Shown here: piece by piece, positions 1-10,212 of the stretch
Layout: every line of letters starts with the position of its first letter
How positions within the stretch are numbered: position 1 is the stretch's first letter
Assembly: GCA_973895155.1 (NCBI GenBank)
Contig: OZ316895.1
Location: forward strand, 20,584,001-20,648,000
Length of the DNA: 64,000 nucleotides
Origin: Marsupella aquatica
Taxonomy: Eukaryota > Marchantiophyta
Direction of reading: 5' to 3'
The notes under the pieces: generated by a model
Databases searched by the model: none
Seen by the model: only the letters and a program-made list of their open reading frames with translations
What the model was told of the DNA's origin: nothing
Translations under genes and position numbers: made by a program

Positions 1-1260
1 TTCATATACTGGAGGCTTGTGGAAAGCGTGGGCGTAGCTTCGCTCCCACCTGATCTTTGCTCCCACTGATACGATGCCTAGCAGGTGGAACACCATGGAC
101 ACCCTCCGTTGTCTCATCGGTTTCCAATCTTGGCCCAACACTAATTTTGAGGTCGTTACTGTGCTGTGTGGCCGACTGGGTATAAGAGGCATCCAAGACT
201 TATGGTCTACTGAACGGAATGAATGGCGCAATTTCTATGAGCAGCTAGAACACCTCCGAGGCTTCACCTTGTTTGAGAAAGCTTGCTGCAGGGAGTTCTT
301 ACGGAAGGTCAGCGCAATAGATGGTTGCATGATGAGCTATGTCACTGGTCCCCGGTGCTGGAGATGGGCTGACAGGCCTGATCCTATTAATAGATTCAGG
401 ATCTCTAATCTGAGGGCGTACATGCTGCTTCGCCCCCTGGTCCGAGACTACGAAAGCCTGAATCGTACATGGGGTAGCACAAAAACAGAAGATGAATGGA
501 ATGCAGGTTGGAATGGATTGTGGCGCTCTGATTTGTCCTCCCGTGCTAAGATGTTTATTTGGAGGATATTGGCTTCAGGTCTCTATACCGGGGTGCGAGC
601 CAGGCGCATTGACAAAGGAGAAGGGTACTGTAAACTGTGCAGTGGAAAAGTAGAAACTATCCCCCATCTTTTCTCCCAATGTACTCATGCCAAGAGATGT
701 TGGTCATTAGCTGCAGCGTGTTTCTCAGGTACCTTAATTTACTGATTATGCGGATAGGATACTTGAGCTGTTGCTTCTCACTGCTAAGGAAGACCCTGGC
801 ACAATTGCGAAGTTATTTATGTTCTATCAGATTCTATGGTCCTTATGGCAGTGTAGGAATGCGCACATGTTTCAGGCCAATGGCTTTAGGACATTCGATC
901 TTCGCTTTATTCTCTCAGAAGCTGCTGACCATGCATCGGCGGTGGGCCTATGTGTGCCCCCGAGTAGACGACATACACGATTGCTACGAGTGAAGGAGAT
1001 ACTTATACAGGAAAGAATAGTTTGGTTGAATAGCCGACAGATCTGGATTACATCTCGATAGGACTTTCTCTGACTAATGGGGTTCGCTGGTCTGGAGATC
1101 CCTATGTTTGAGATTGACAGCCTGGTCTCTGGGCTTTCATCACATGTTGTTGTTGCCGCACTCCCGGTGGGGTGGTTGATTGTGTGTTATGGGATCACTC
1201 TTTCTATTCTTCCTTGCCACGGGGTTTTCATGGTCACTATCTAATAAAATCATGAAAAAA
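1..1260 (+). mobile_element. LINE (non-LTR retrotransposon), 5'-truncated by window edge
   Basis: The 3' portion of a LINE: the end of ORF2 (reverse transcriptase protein) followed by about 190 bases of 3' untranslated sequence. An AATAAA signal lies near 1242 and a short A-run at 1255-1260, which I take as the 3' end of the element. There are no LTRs. The 5' part lies outside the window. The coding part is broken, so this copy is dead. Confidence 0.7.
2..1061 (+). pseudogene. LINE ORF2 C-terminus with zf-RVT domain, broken
   Basis: A long frame (open from 38 to 745) encodes the end of a LINE polyprotein. It shows the zf-RVT signature that follows reverse transcriptase in plant LINEs: a W-rich stretch, then a segment reading KMFIWRILASGLYTG, then a C-x2-C ... 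H-x4-C cluster (codons about 629-690). A TAG at 35-37 interrupts the same frame. Around 740 the reading frame changes: sense continues to 1061 in another frame, where a segment like WSLWQCRNAHMF is the usual tail after zf-RVT. So there is at least one nonsense codon and one frameshift. Endonuclease and RT domains would lie upstream of the window. Family assignment is from motif recognition. Confidence 0.75.
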
Positions 1261-1263
1261 ACA

Positions 1264-1358
1264 TTTCCAAGGAAAGGAAATGGAGAGTAACTATGGTAAG
1301 GTCTTTTTGCTTCTATTCTTTCCAATGAAAGGAAATGGAGAGTAACTATGCTAAGGTC
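1264..1358. repeat. Two direct copies of a ~40-bp unit, period 55
   Basis: The block containing AAAGGAAATGGAGAGTAACT occurs at 1273 and again at 1328 with only a few changes. It lies directly after the A-run of the LINE. It may be a local duplication at the insertion site; it is too far from the other LINE end to test as a target duplication. Confidence 0.6.
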
Positions 1359-1889
1359 AGGAAATCTTTTCAAAATCACCAAGTTCAAGGAATCTCTAAA
1401 ATGAAAGAATTGTTTTTATACCTGGCCCCTTTCACGAAAAGGGCTTCAATAGTATACTTAATTCAAGAGATCATAGTTTTTAGTTTATGAGTTAACATTC
1501 ATAATCTCTAATTTGAGGTTGACCTAAAGGTTGATGCCCTTTTAAGTATTGTTAGAAGGAGAGTTCAATCTTCTCAAATAAAATATCATTTGTATTGGAA
1601 TAGGAGTATGTTGAGCCAAGCACAATTACCAAAGAATTTTTTGTAGAAGCTATTTGCGTAGAAGCTATCAATATTTTGATTTATTTGGCAAAATTTTCTT
1701 TTTCTAATACAATAAATCAGAATATCATTTGAACCGGCAAGCAAAATATCAACAACAACAAAAAAATGATGCATATGTTTTCACAACTATATAAAATAGT
1801 ACTAAATTTGATTCTACCTCCAAGAAATATATTTTTATTTGATATTATAGTGATGTGGAGGCCTACAGGCCGTGGGATTCTAATGTATG
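1359..1889. other. AT-rich sequence, nothing recognised
   Basis: About 530 bases with A/T runs and no coding or repeat signal I could support. Confidence 0.4.
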
Positions 1890-2330
1890 TAAGTTGTTTA
1901 GCATGCTCATCCTAGAACATGCTTGATTTTTTGTCTTGTAGTGACTTGAAAGTAAATAAAATATGAGAGCATAACTAGAAGTATAAAATAATGTAAGTAA
2001 AGTGCCTACCAAGAAAAGCACAGTGACCAATGAAAAGTACAGTCAAGTTTTATGACATAACAATGTTACTATTTGTGCACTTAGTTCAATGTGCCTTATG
2101 AATGATACCCATTTCAATAAAACCCATAAACTTAGGAAAGAAAGACACCAGGGGATCCCCTTGATAAGGCACATTGAAATAAAAATACATGACAAACGCA
2201 AAATATCTGAATAAGACACAATTTGAAAGGTGGATTCACAATATAACAGCTTCAATATATTCAATATGGATGTATCTTTTAATGAATCCAAATTATTGAA
2301 GTAGAAAATGAAAGTCTCCAATACTTACAA
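1890..2330 (+). repeat. Dispersed AT-rich repeat family, copy A
   Basis: Shares ordered blocks with copies at 17055-17560 and 27025-27615. It begins with an AGCATG-type block and a TTTTGTCTTGTAGTGA block, continues through AAATAAAATATGAGA, GTGACCAATGAAAAGTA, GTGCACTTAGTTCAATG and AACCATAAACTTAGGAAA, and ends with a GAATAAGACA ... GAAAGGTGGATTCA block. It is non-coding. The family boundaries are approximate. Confidence 0.6.
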
Positions 2331-2364
2331 AGATAAATATGCAATCCTAGATCTCGTTAAAGGA

Positions 2365-2987
2365 AAGATTGATCATAAATTACAGGATTTAGGGATTCTG
2401 CAAGAGTGTGTGAATCTACAAATTAATGAATGTGACAGCAATAGCGTTATTCAGATTGTGGCTAATCAGATTGTTAGGGATTGACTCGAGTTCCCGACTA
2501 TAGTTAGTTTGGCCTTACTAGGGTTAATTGACCCTTGGTTAGTTTAGGATAAGATCCACTTATTTAGGCCCACACATCTTAGTCCCCCTTGGGGGGTATA
2601 GGTTGGAGGGAGAGCATTCTCTGAGCCCTTATTCTTCACATGTTCAATCTCATGAGCTATGGATCCTTCAGGAGTTTCTCCATGATCGTGGTGTCTTGTT
2701 GGTGTAGTGTGAGATTGAGTGCTCTCATGTTCCGCATTGTTGTCTAGTCTGGAGCTGACGGTTTTCCTACACAGATGACGTGTAGCAGGGTGAAGCATGG
2801 CAGGGTGAAGCACATTGATATCAAGTACTATTTTCTCACACAAGCAATGTTTGAGAAACAAATCATTGAGTTATTCAAGATTTATGGCAAACACAATCTG
2901 GATGATATGTTGACCAACCTGATTCCACATAGTGATTTTACTAAACATTGTAAATCACTACAAATTTTAAAATGGACTAGTTTGTAA
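2365..2987 (+). pseudogene. Old copia RNase H remnant (split by a solo LTR)
   Basis: C-terminal RNase H domain of an old Ty1/copia pol. Before the solo LTR the sequence encodes a segment containing ECDSNSVIQIVANQ. This corresponds to the CDSQSAIHLAINQ segment of the younger copia at about 9115-9155. After the LTR it resumes with CSRVKH ... HIDIKYYF ... AMFEKQIIELFKI, ending at a stop at 2985-2987. A short duplication of a CAGGGTGAAGCA block lies at 2788-2813. The 3' flank (2988-3062) and 14594-15037 belong to the same old element, separated by the 11.5-kb insertion. Recognition rests on alignment by eye with the younger copy. Confidence 0.7.
2472..2771 (+). mobile_element. Solo copia-type LTR in RNase H remnant
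   Basis: A 300-bp segment starting TGTTAGGGATTGACTC and ending TTTTCCTACA, flanked by perfect 5-bp direct repeats CAGAT at 2467-2471 and 2772-2776. Removing it rejoins the RNase H reading of the old copia remnant, which confirms that it is an insertion. There are no internal sequences, so it is a solo LTR left by recombination. A second LTR of this family lies on the minus strand at 26695-26580 and 25606-25587. Confidence 0.8.
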
Positions 2988-3062
2988 CCTTGGAAGTTAG
3001 TTAGTTGGCTTATATTATATATATATTCTCTATCTAATGGATTGTCAACTACGACTTAATTC

Positions 3063-3394
3063 TGTTAAGGATTGCTCTTAGTCTTGTGACTCAAAGGTTA
3101 CGACACTTAGGCTAACCACAGTTAGGGTCTTAGCTGAGGTTAGGTTAGTTGTGTGTGACCTTGTATATACCAGGGCTAGTGTAAGCCGCTGGTGTGGTGT
3201 GCTTACTCATTGTAACGGAGTAACTTGAGGAAGAGGGAGAGCATGTGTGTTCGTCTACTCTTGAAGTAAAGCTTGAGTATTCGTGTGGATGTAGCCTTGG
3301 AGAAGAGGTGAACCACGTAAAGATTGTGTCGACTACGTGTGCATGGAATGAGTCATGGTTGTATGGTCGTTGCAAATGACGTCTTAGTTCAACA
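3063..3394 (+). repeat. 5' LTR of copia element
   Basis: A 332-bp LTR starting TGTTAAGG and ending TTCAACA. It contains the core GGATGTAGCCTTGG ... GAGGTGAACCACGTA shared by other copia LTRs in the window. Against the 3' LTR I count 13 substitutions, all transitions, and one 1-base indel (about 4 percent). Confidence 0.93.
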
Positions 3395-5216
3395 ATTGGT
3401 ATCAGAGCAAGCCTGGGAGGTGACGTTGAGGTGACGATAGGTTTTTTCGTGACGTGTTGGTGACGGTTTTTCCAGCGGTTAGTGTTGGTGGATTTCACGG
3501 AGTTCCTTCGCATGGAACTTGAGGTGTTGGGCTCATCGGATAGATCGGGGAAAAGGCTATCTAACAGTGCAAAGAAATCTCTGAACGGAGTTCGTGGTGC
3601 AGAGGAATTCACGTTTCCGTTGTTCTGGATTTTTTTATGATTCATGTTCAACGGTTTTCTTCGACGGTTCTTTTGGGGGGGACCTGAGATCATTTTCTTG
3701 ACGGTGTGAGCTTTGCGGTGCGCGAGACGTCACAACCTATAGCTCAAATCATAGATCAGGCGAAGCTGGTCATTTTGGTATCTGGTGTGGTGAAAAGGGT
3801 GAACCAAATGTGACGGCACGAGTAACAGAGTCGTTTCTGGTTTTGTTTATGGCTATGGAGAAATAGCCTTGACTGAACCGGAGTTCTTGTTGTTGCGTCC
3901 GACTCGGAGGAAGATTTATGAAGTGCTACGGCTTAAAGGAGAGATCACGGCAAGGCGGTCGTTTTGAGCACAGGATTGGCACTTGACGCGGAGCAAGCAA
4001 GTTGCAGCGAAGGTTTGTGCATCGCTGGACCTGCTGACACCAAGGAGGAAAAATCCGGAAACATTTTTTCTGTCGGTCGACACTTTTCTTGTTTGAAACG
4101 GCATCGATTTAGTGAGTAACCCGGGATTTTTTTTATTTAAGCAAACTTGTGGGTTTAAAGGGGTTTTTTCACCCCTTATGTGTGTATACGCACACAGGGT
4201 CGACCTCGTGCCCTCCCAACTGCCGCCTCCCTCTTCCCCCCTTCTCCCGGTCTCCAAGCTGCCGCGGCCGCGGCCCATGAAGTGCCGGCCGGCGCAGTAG
4301 CCACCGTCGCGGCTCTCCCGCTCCCGTCACCGGAAGCCGCCCCGTCGCCGCCAGCCCGTCCGCCTTGACCCGGCCTCCCGTGTATTTTCTCCCTTCGGCA
4401 GCCGCTTCACGACTGCCTTGTGCCCTCCGACCCTGACTACGGCTGCATACGCCGCCGCCCCACATACGCTCGTCCTCGCCCCGCCATACGCCCTTCTCAC
4501 GCCCGCATACACTGCCTGGCCTTGACCCCCGTGCATACACTGTCTGGCCCATCATGTGTATAGGCGACGCGGATGCGCCTTTTTTTATACTTGTATTTTT
4601 GCTAAAGGGGCTTAACACCCACTTTAGGCCCTTATTTTTTTTATTTTTCCCACTCCTCATTGGTTATGCCGCTTCTCGTGACCTGCCACCCTCCAAATTA
4701 ATTGCTTGGACAAGGGGAATGGCCCCCTGTGAGACCTGCCGCACAGTCCAAGGAATATTCCAAAAAAACAGAGAGCTGTTTTTTGGCATTTAGTCAAAGA
4801 TTTCAAGGTCCAAACGGTAACTTTTTTCGGATCTTTTTTGGCGAGGACGTAGCCACTGAAGCTAGCAACGCGGTGCACCAATCGATTTGCATTTTTTATG
4901 ACGGGTGGTACTTGGAATTTTTGTTATTCCCTGGGGTGGTCAAAACGGGGGAGAATTTTTTGAATTTTACCCACCCCGACCGAAATGTGAAAAAGTTTTT
5001 CGTCGGAACTCGGTTTCGATGTCGGATTTTAGCATTGGCTTGCTAGGCTGGTGGGCTAAGTGGAGGTGACAAGATTCAAGTTTTTGGAAATTTGCAAAAA
5101 ACGACATTTTTTTGTGATTTGGATTTGAGTCAACGAGAAGGAAGGAAGGAAAAAGTAACAAAAGCATATAGGGAGCAACACAACAATAGCACGTGGAGAA
5201 CTTTGGGAGAGCAACG
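3395..5216 (+). other. Long untranslated leader of copia element
   Basis: About 1.8 kb between the LTR and the gag start, with no credible copia coding sequence. Part of it (about 4190-4570) is strikingly C-rich on the plus strand and rich in CpG, unlike the rest of the element. That part may be captured or inserted DNA, but I recognise no gene in it. Confidence 0.5.
3397..3408 (+). other. Primer-binding site (initiator Met tRNA)
   Basis: TGGTATCAGAGC two bases after the 5' LTR. This is the standard plant copia primer-binding site, complementary to the 3' part of initiator methionine tRNA. Confidence 0.92.
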
Positions 5217-8200
5217 ATGACATCCAAGTTTGGAGGTGTCAAGTTTGAGATGGAAAAGTATGATGGGTGCACGGATTATTTGTTATGGGAGAAGCAAGTT
5301 AAGGGAATTCTTTGTGCTATGGGCCTAGATCATCTGTTGTCGACTCGGGAGGAGTCTAGTAGTGAGGAGGAGATCCCGTTGAGGAAATGGAGGCAGGAGT
5401 AAGTGATAGCTGTGAATGCAGTTATGTTGTATCTGAAGCCGCATATCATTAAGAAGCTGAGCGATTACGAGGATTGCGTATCCTTATTCAAGGCCCTTAG
5501 AGAGAAGTACTATTATGAGGATGCCTCAGATCGATTGTACAAGAAATCTCTCTTGATGAGCTTGAGACTAAAAGAAGGAGGCAAGCTTCGAGATCACTTG
5601 GATGAATTCGACAGCCTAGCTATAGATTTGTCAAATCTTGGCAAGGGAGTGGAAGATGAAGATAAGGCATTGCTTCTTCTCAACTCCTTACCCCCATCAT
5701 ATCAAGGTTTGAAGCAGGTTCTCTTGTATAGAGACCTCAAAACCATTTCATATGATGAGGTGATAAGCTCTTTGTTGTCAGATGATGCATAGAAAAAACT
5801 ACGTCATGCCCAGACACCATCTTCATCTGGCAGTGCGTTGAATGTAAACCGCGGGAGGACTCAACAGCGGATGACTAGCAAAAATAGGTCCTTTTTACAA
5901 TCATATCCCTTACAAAATAGAGGCAAGGAGAAGGCTGGGTCTAAGTCTAGATCCAGGTCTAGAGAGAAATCTCTAGAAAGGAAACCGATTATATGCTGGA
6001 AATGTAACAAGCCCGGCCACATGAAAAGAGATTATCGAGTCAAGCAGACTAATCAACCATCAGCAAACGCAGCCATTGATGTTCATATGATCGACTTGCT
6101 CGATGATGAAATCTTGTGACGACAAGATGTTGCCCTTTGCAGTTCATCCAGAAATAGTGGTGATGAATGGATTTTGGATTGTGCCTGTACATATCATATA
6201 ACGTATAAATCAGAGTTTTTCAGTTCTTACTTGGTATCAAACGGTTCAGTGTTGATGGGGAATGATCACCCATGTCAAATTGCTGGAATTGGATCTGTGA
6301 AGATTCAGATGTTTGATGGAGCTGTGCGAACAGTGAAAGATGTCAGACATATTCCTAACATGAAAAAGAACTTGATTTCGCTGGGAATGTTGGAAGCGAA
6401 TGGTCATCAGTGAAGTTCTACTAATGGTGTACTTCAGGTGTCAATGAAAGGCAAAGTTGTCCTGAAGGGTAAGGGGCACAATAATCTCTATTTATTGGAG
6501 GGCAACGTAATCAAGGACGAAGTCAATGTAACCAGAACTCGTGAAGACATGACTTGATTGTGGCATTGTAGATTGGGACACATGAGTGAAAAAGGTTTGG
6601 CGGTCCTTTATAGAAAAGGACTTATTTCTAATTTGGAGTCATCTAAGTTAAACTTTTGTGAACATTGTGTGCTTGGGAAGCAGCATAGGAGAACCTTTGG
6701 TGTTGGAACTCACAATACCAAAGCTAGACTTGAGTATATACATAGTGATGTGTGGGGTCCAGCCCTCATTCCCTCACTTTCCGGAAAATTGTACTATGTC
6801 ACATTCATTGATGATTACTCAAGGTATGTGTGGATCACATTTTTACATGCAAAGTCTGAGGTTTTTGGCACTTTTACGAAGTGGAAAGCCCAAATTGAGA
6901 ATCAGACTGGATCCAAGGTGAGATATCTGCGATCAGATAACGGCGAGGAGTATGGTTCAAGTGAATTTGAACAGTATTGTGCAGAGCAAGGGATTACTCG
7001 TCATCTCACGACAGTTTATACTCCTCAACAGAATGGTGTTTCTGAGCGGCTGAACCGAACACTATTGGAGCGATCGAGGAGTATGTTGAGTCAATCAGGT
7101 TTACCACATGAATTTTGGGCTGAAGCTATAAATACGGCAGCTTATTTGGTAAATCTTTCTCCTTCAAGTACAATCAATTTCAACACACCGTTTGAAATGA
7201 GGTATGGACGGCAAGCAGACTATCACGTTTTGAGAATCTTTGGAAGTGATACATATGCTCTCACACCTAAGCAAAATCAATCTAAACTAGATCCAACTTT
7301 CAAGAAGTGTATTTTTCTTGGTTATCAAAAGGATGTGAAAGGTTATAAGCTATGGGATCCAACAGCTTCCACGTTGCTTGTCAGTAGAGATGTATCCTTT
7401 AATGAATCCCGATCATCAAAGGAGGGGGAGAATGCTCAGACTTCCTGTACTAACAAAGGTAAATTTCCTATCCTAGACCATGTTGAGGGGGAGATTGGTC
7501 ATGAGGTTTTTTATGACATAGTTGAAGGAGGTGCTCCAATAATGGAGCTGGTTCCGATGATGGAATAAGAGGAGCAGGTTGTTGTTAGAATACCTCAAAA
7601 TCAACCAACTGAGCAAGATCAGTCAGAATCATTAGCTAGAAAATTAAGGCAAACTATTCGAGCTCGGTCCTACAAGGTATGGACAATGGACAGATTCATC
7701 AAGGTTAGATGATGCTGACATTGCACCTGATGATGATGACAAAATATTGATCTTGGAAGAAGGAGAACCATCTTCATTTCATGAGGCAAGCATTTCAGAC
7801 GAGAAAGATGAATGGAATGCAGCAATGCAGAGGGAGTATCTTTAAGTGACAACAAAACATGGGAGCTGGTGCAACTGCCAAGTGATCAACAAGAGGTGGA
7901 TAGACAGTGGATTTACAAGCTGAAGGAAAACTCTTCAGATGGAGGAGACAAGATATACAAGGCAAGGCTTGTTGCCAAAGGATTCACTCATGAGAAGGGA
8001 GTGGATTACAATGAGGTATTCTCTCCAGTTGCCAAGTATTCCATGATACGAATTTTGTGTCAACTTGTTGTGTTTTTTGATCTGGTGTTAGATCAAATAG
8101 ATGTTGTTACTGCTTTTCTCTATGGCACCTTGGAGGAACAAATTTTCATGAGGCAACCACTGGGCTTTGTGAAGAAGGGTCAAGAGAGTTTAGTTTGCAG

Positions 8201-9307
8201 GTTACTTAAGTCCTTGTATGGATTGAAGCAAGCTCCTCGACAGTGGAACAAGCGGTTTGATGATTTCATGCTTGCACAAGGATTCACTAGGATGGTGTAT
8301 GACCCTTGTGTGTATACGAAATCAGTCAAGAATGGTGTGTTTGGTTTGCTCATTCTAGTGCTCTATGTAGATGACATGTTGATTGCGACTAAGGATCAAA
8401 CTGAGGTTGACAAACTCAAAGCAAAATTGAGTTCTGAATTCCGAATGAAGGATCTTGGGAAAGCCAAGAGGATTTTAGGTATGGAGATTATGAGGAACTT
8501 TGAAACTGGACAGTTCTGGCTGAATCAAGGCAAGTATGCTGAAAAGGTACTTGCAAGATTCAACATGGAAAATTGTAAGCCAGTAAGTATTCCTTTGGCT
8601 CCACATTTCAAGTTATCATCGGCTTTCTGCCTCACGGATCCAGTGGAGAGAGGCTTGATGACTAAGGTTCCTTATGAGAAGGCAGTGGGCAGTCTAATGT
8701 ATTTGATGACATGTACCAGGCCTGATATAGCCCTAGCAATGGGCAAAGTGAGTAGATTCATGTCAAATCGAGGGAAGGTACATTGGGAGGCTGTGAAATG
8801 GATTCTCAGGTATCTTAAGGGCACAATAGACTATGGTCTGTTGTTTGATAGTAGATCAAACAAAACCAAATCTTTGGTTGGCTATGTAGATTCTGACTAC
8901 GGAGGCTGTCTGGAAACAAGGAGGTCAACGACTGGGTATGTGTTTACTCTTGGAGGAGGATGCATAAGTTGGAGATCTACCTTGCAGAAGTGTGTATCTC
9001 AGTCTACTACAGAAGCAAAATATGTTGCAGCAGCAGAAGCAGCAAAGGAAGCAATTTGGTTGGATAAGCTAGTCACTGAGATGGGATTGGAGCATGGAAA
9101 AATTGTTCTTCATTGTGACAGCCAGAGTGCGATTCACCTAGCTATTAACCAGGTTATGGATAGCAGGGTGAAGCACATTGACATCAGGTACCATTTTATT
9201 AGGCAAGCAGTGTTTGATAAAATGTTTGAGCTAGTCAAGATTGATGGAAAGCTCAACCCAGCTGATGCTTTTACCAAAGTGATTCCTTTGGAGAGTTACT
9301 CAAGACA
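5217..9307 (+). pseudogene. Copia gag-pol polyprotein, degenerate
   Basis: Start chosen at the ATG at 5217 (MTSKFGG). One frame runs through gag, protease, integrase, RT and RNase H. Stops interrupt it at 5400 (TAA), 5790 (TAG), 6117, 6411 and 6555 (TGA), and 7566 (TAA). The frame also leaves and returns between about 7670 and 7850. Motifs: zinc knuckle at 5995-6036 with its last Cys changed to Tyr; protease active-site triplet reads DCA (6177-6185) where DSG is usual; integrase His/Cys region from 6561; integrase acidic residues at 6747, 6936 and 7044, with D-35-E spacing; RT YVDD at 8364-8375; RNase H DSDYGG at 8889 and TEAKYVA near 9009, where the usual form is TEAEY. The frame is cut at 9307 by an insertion; about 14 codons and the stop lie at 14000-14044. 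Confidence 0.9.
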
Positions 9308-9332
9308 TGTGGTGCGTCCCATGGCTCCCTAA

Positions 9333-10212
9333 ACCCAAGAACCCCTCTGCTCAAGCCGATTCCAGTAGGTTTCGCTCTTGGCGAGGCCAATTTCGCGGCT
9401 TAGCGGCAGGGGACGCTGCTAACTTTCTTCTACTACTATTACTATTAACATTTTACTCACATATACTGGACGGATCCTTCATCGGGTCTTGAGATACGTA
9501 GCCGGCCTCTTCTAGGCCTTCCCTTGTCCTCCTCTCTCGGTTTCTCTTTAGGTATGTTTGGATTCCGCCGCCGGAATGATCCCCAATTGGCTTAGATAAG
9601 CCGCTAAGACCTCTCTCAGCTCGACACATCCAACTCTTACTATCTTGCTTACTCCCTTCTTGGTCGATGTGGGCAATCTTCAAACAAGTTAATGCGACAC
9701 ACAAATAGCAAAATGACTCCTTCTGACTGAGTTATATCATGCACTTGCCATACAAACAGTACTTCTCATACACAAGATCTGCGAACTAAGCCGTGAGGCC
9801 AACTCTATTCATCTCTTAGGTATGAGGAAACATGAATATACACAAGGGTCACAGTATAACTAACCGAGAGCTTCTTTAACTACTTGATCCCAGCCCTGCT
9901 GGTGCACTAAAAACTTGCTAAGGAAGAAGGCCCTGAACTCCCCGCTGCCCAGGTACTTATCCTGGTAGTGGATCCGCCTAATTCCTTGCAGCGTAAGCCT
10001 AATCTATCTAACTGTAATCTATCTATGTACAACGAGGCAGGAGCACAAGTGTTGCTCTTACCAGTGGATCCGCAATCCCACTAAGCTAAGTGTCAGGGCC
10101 GCCCCTTGGTCCTGATCCTAATTCTAAACTTGGAGATCTAAGCCCGCCCTGCCCACTCACGCCTCCTCCCTCCACATCCGCCCTCCTTAAAAGGAGCGGC
10201 CCCCCACCACCG
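9333..10212. other. 3' non-coding part of nested element
   Basis: About 880 bases between the element end and the antisense frame. GC content is moderate, with GGATCC-containing short repeats near 9970 and 10067. No convincing frame on either strand. Confidence 0.4.

Noticed and set aside
4169-4660. 163-codon minus-strand frame in the copia leader
   Set aside because: Low-complexity Gly/Arg-rich product caused by the C-rich DNA block; no domain and no supporting signals.
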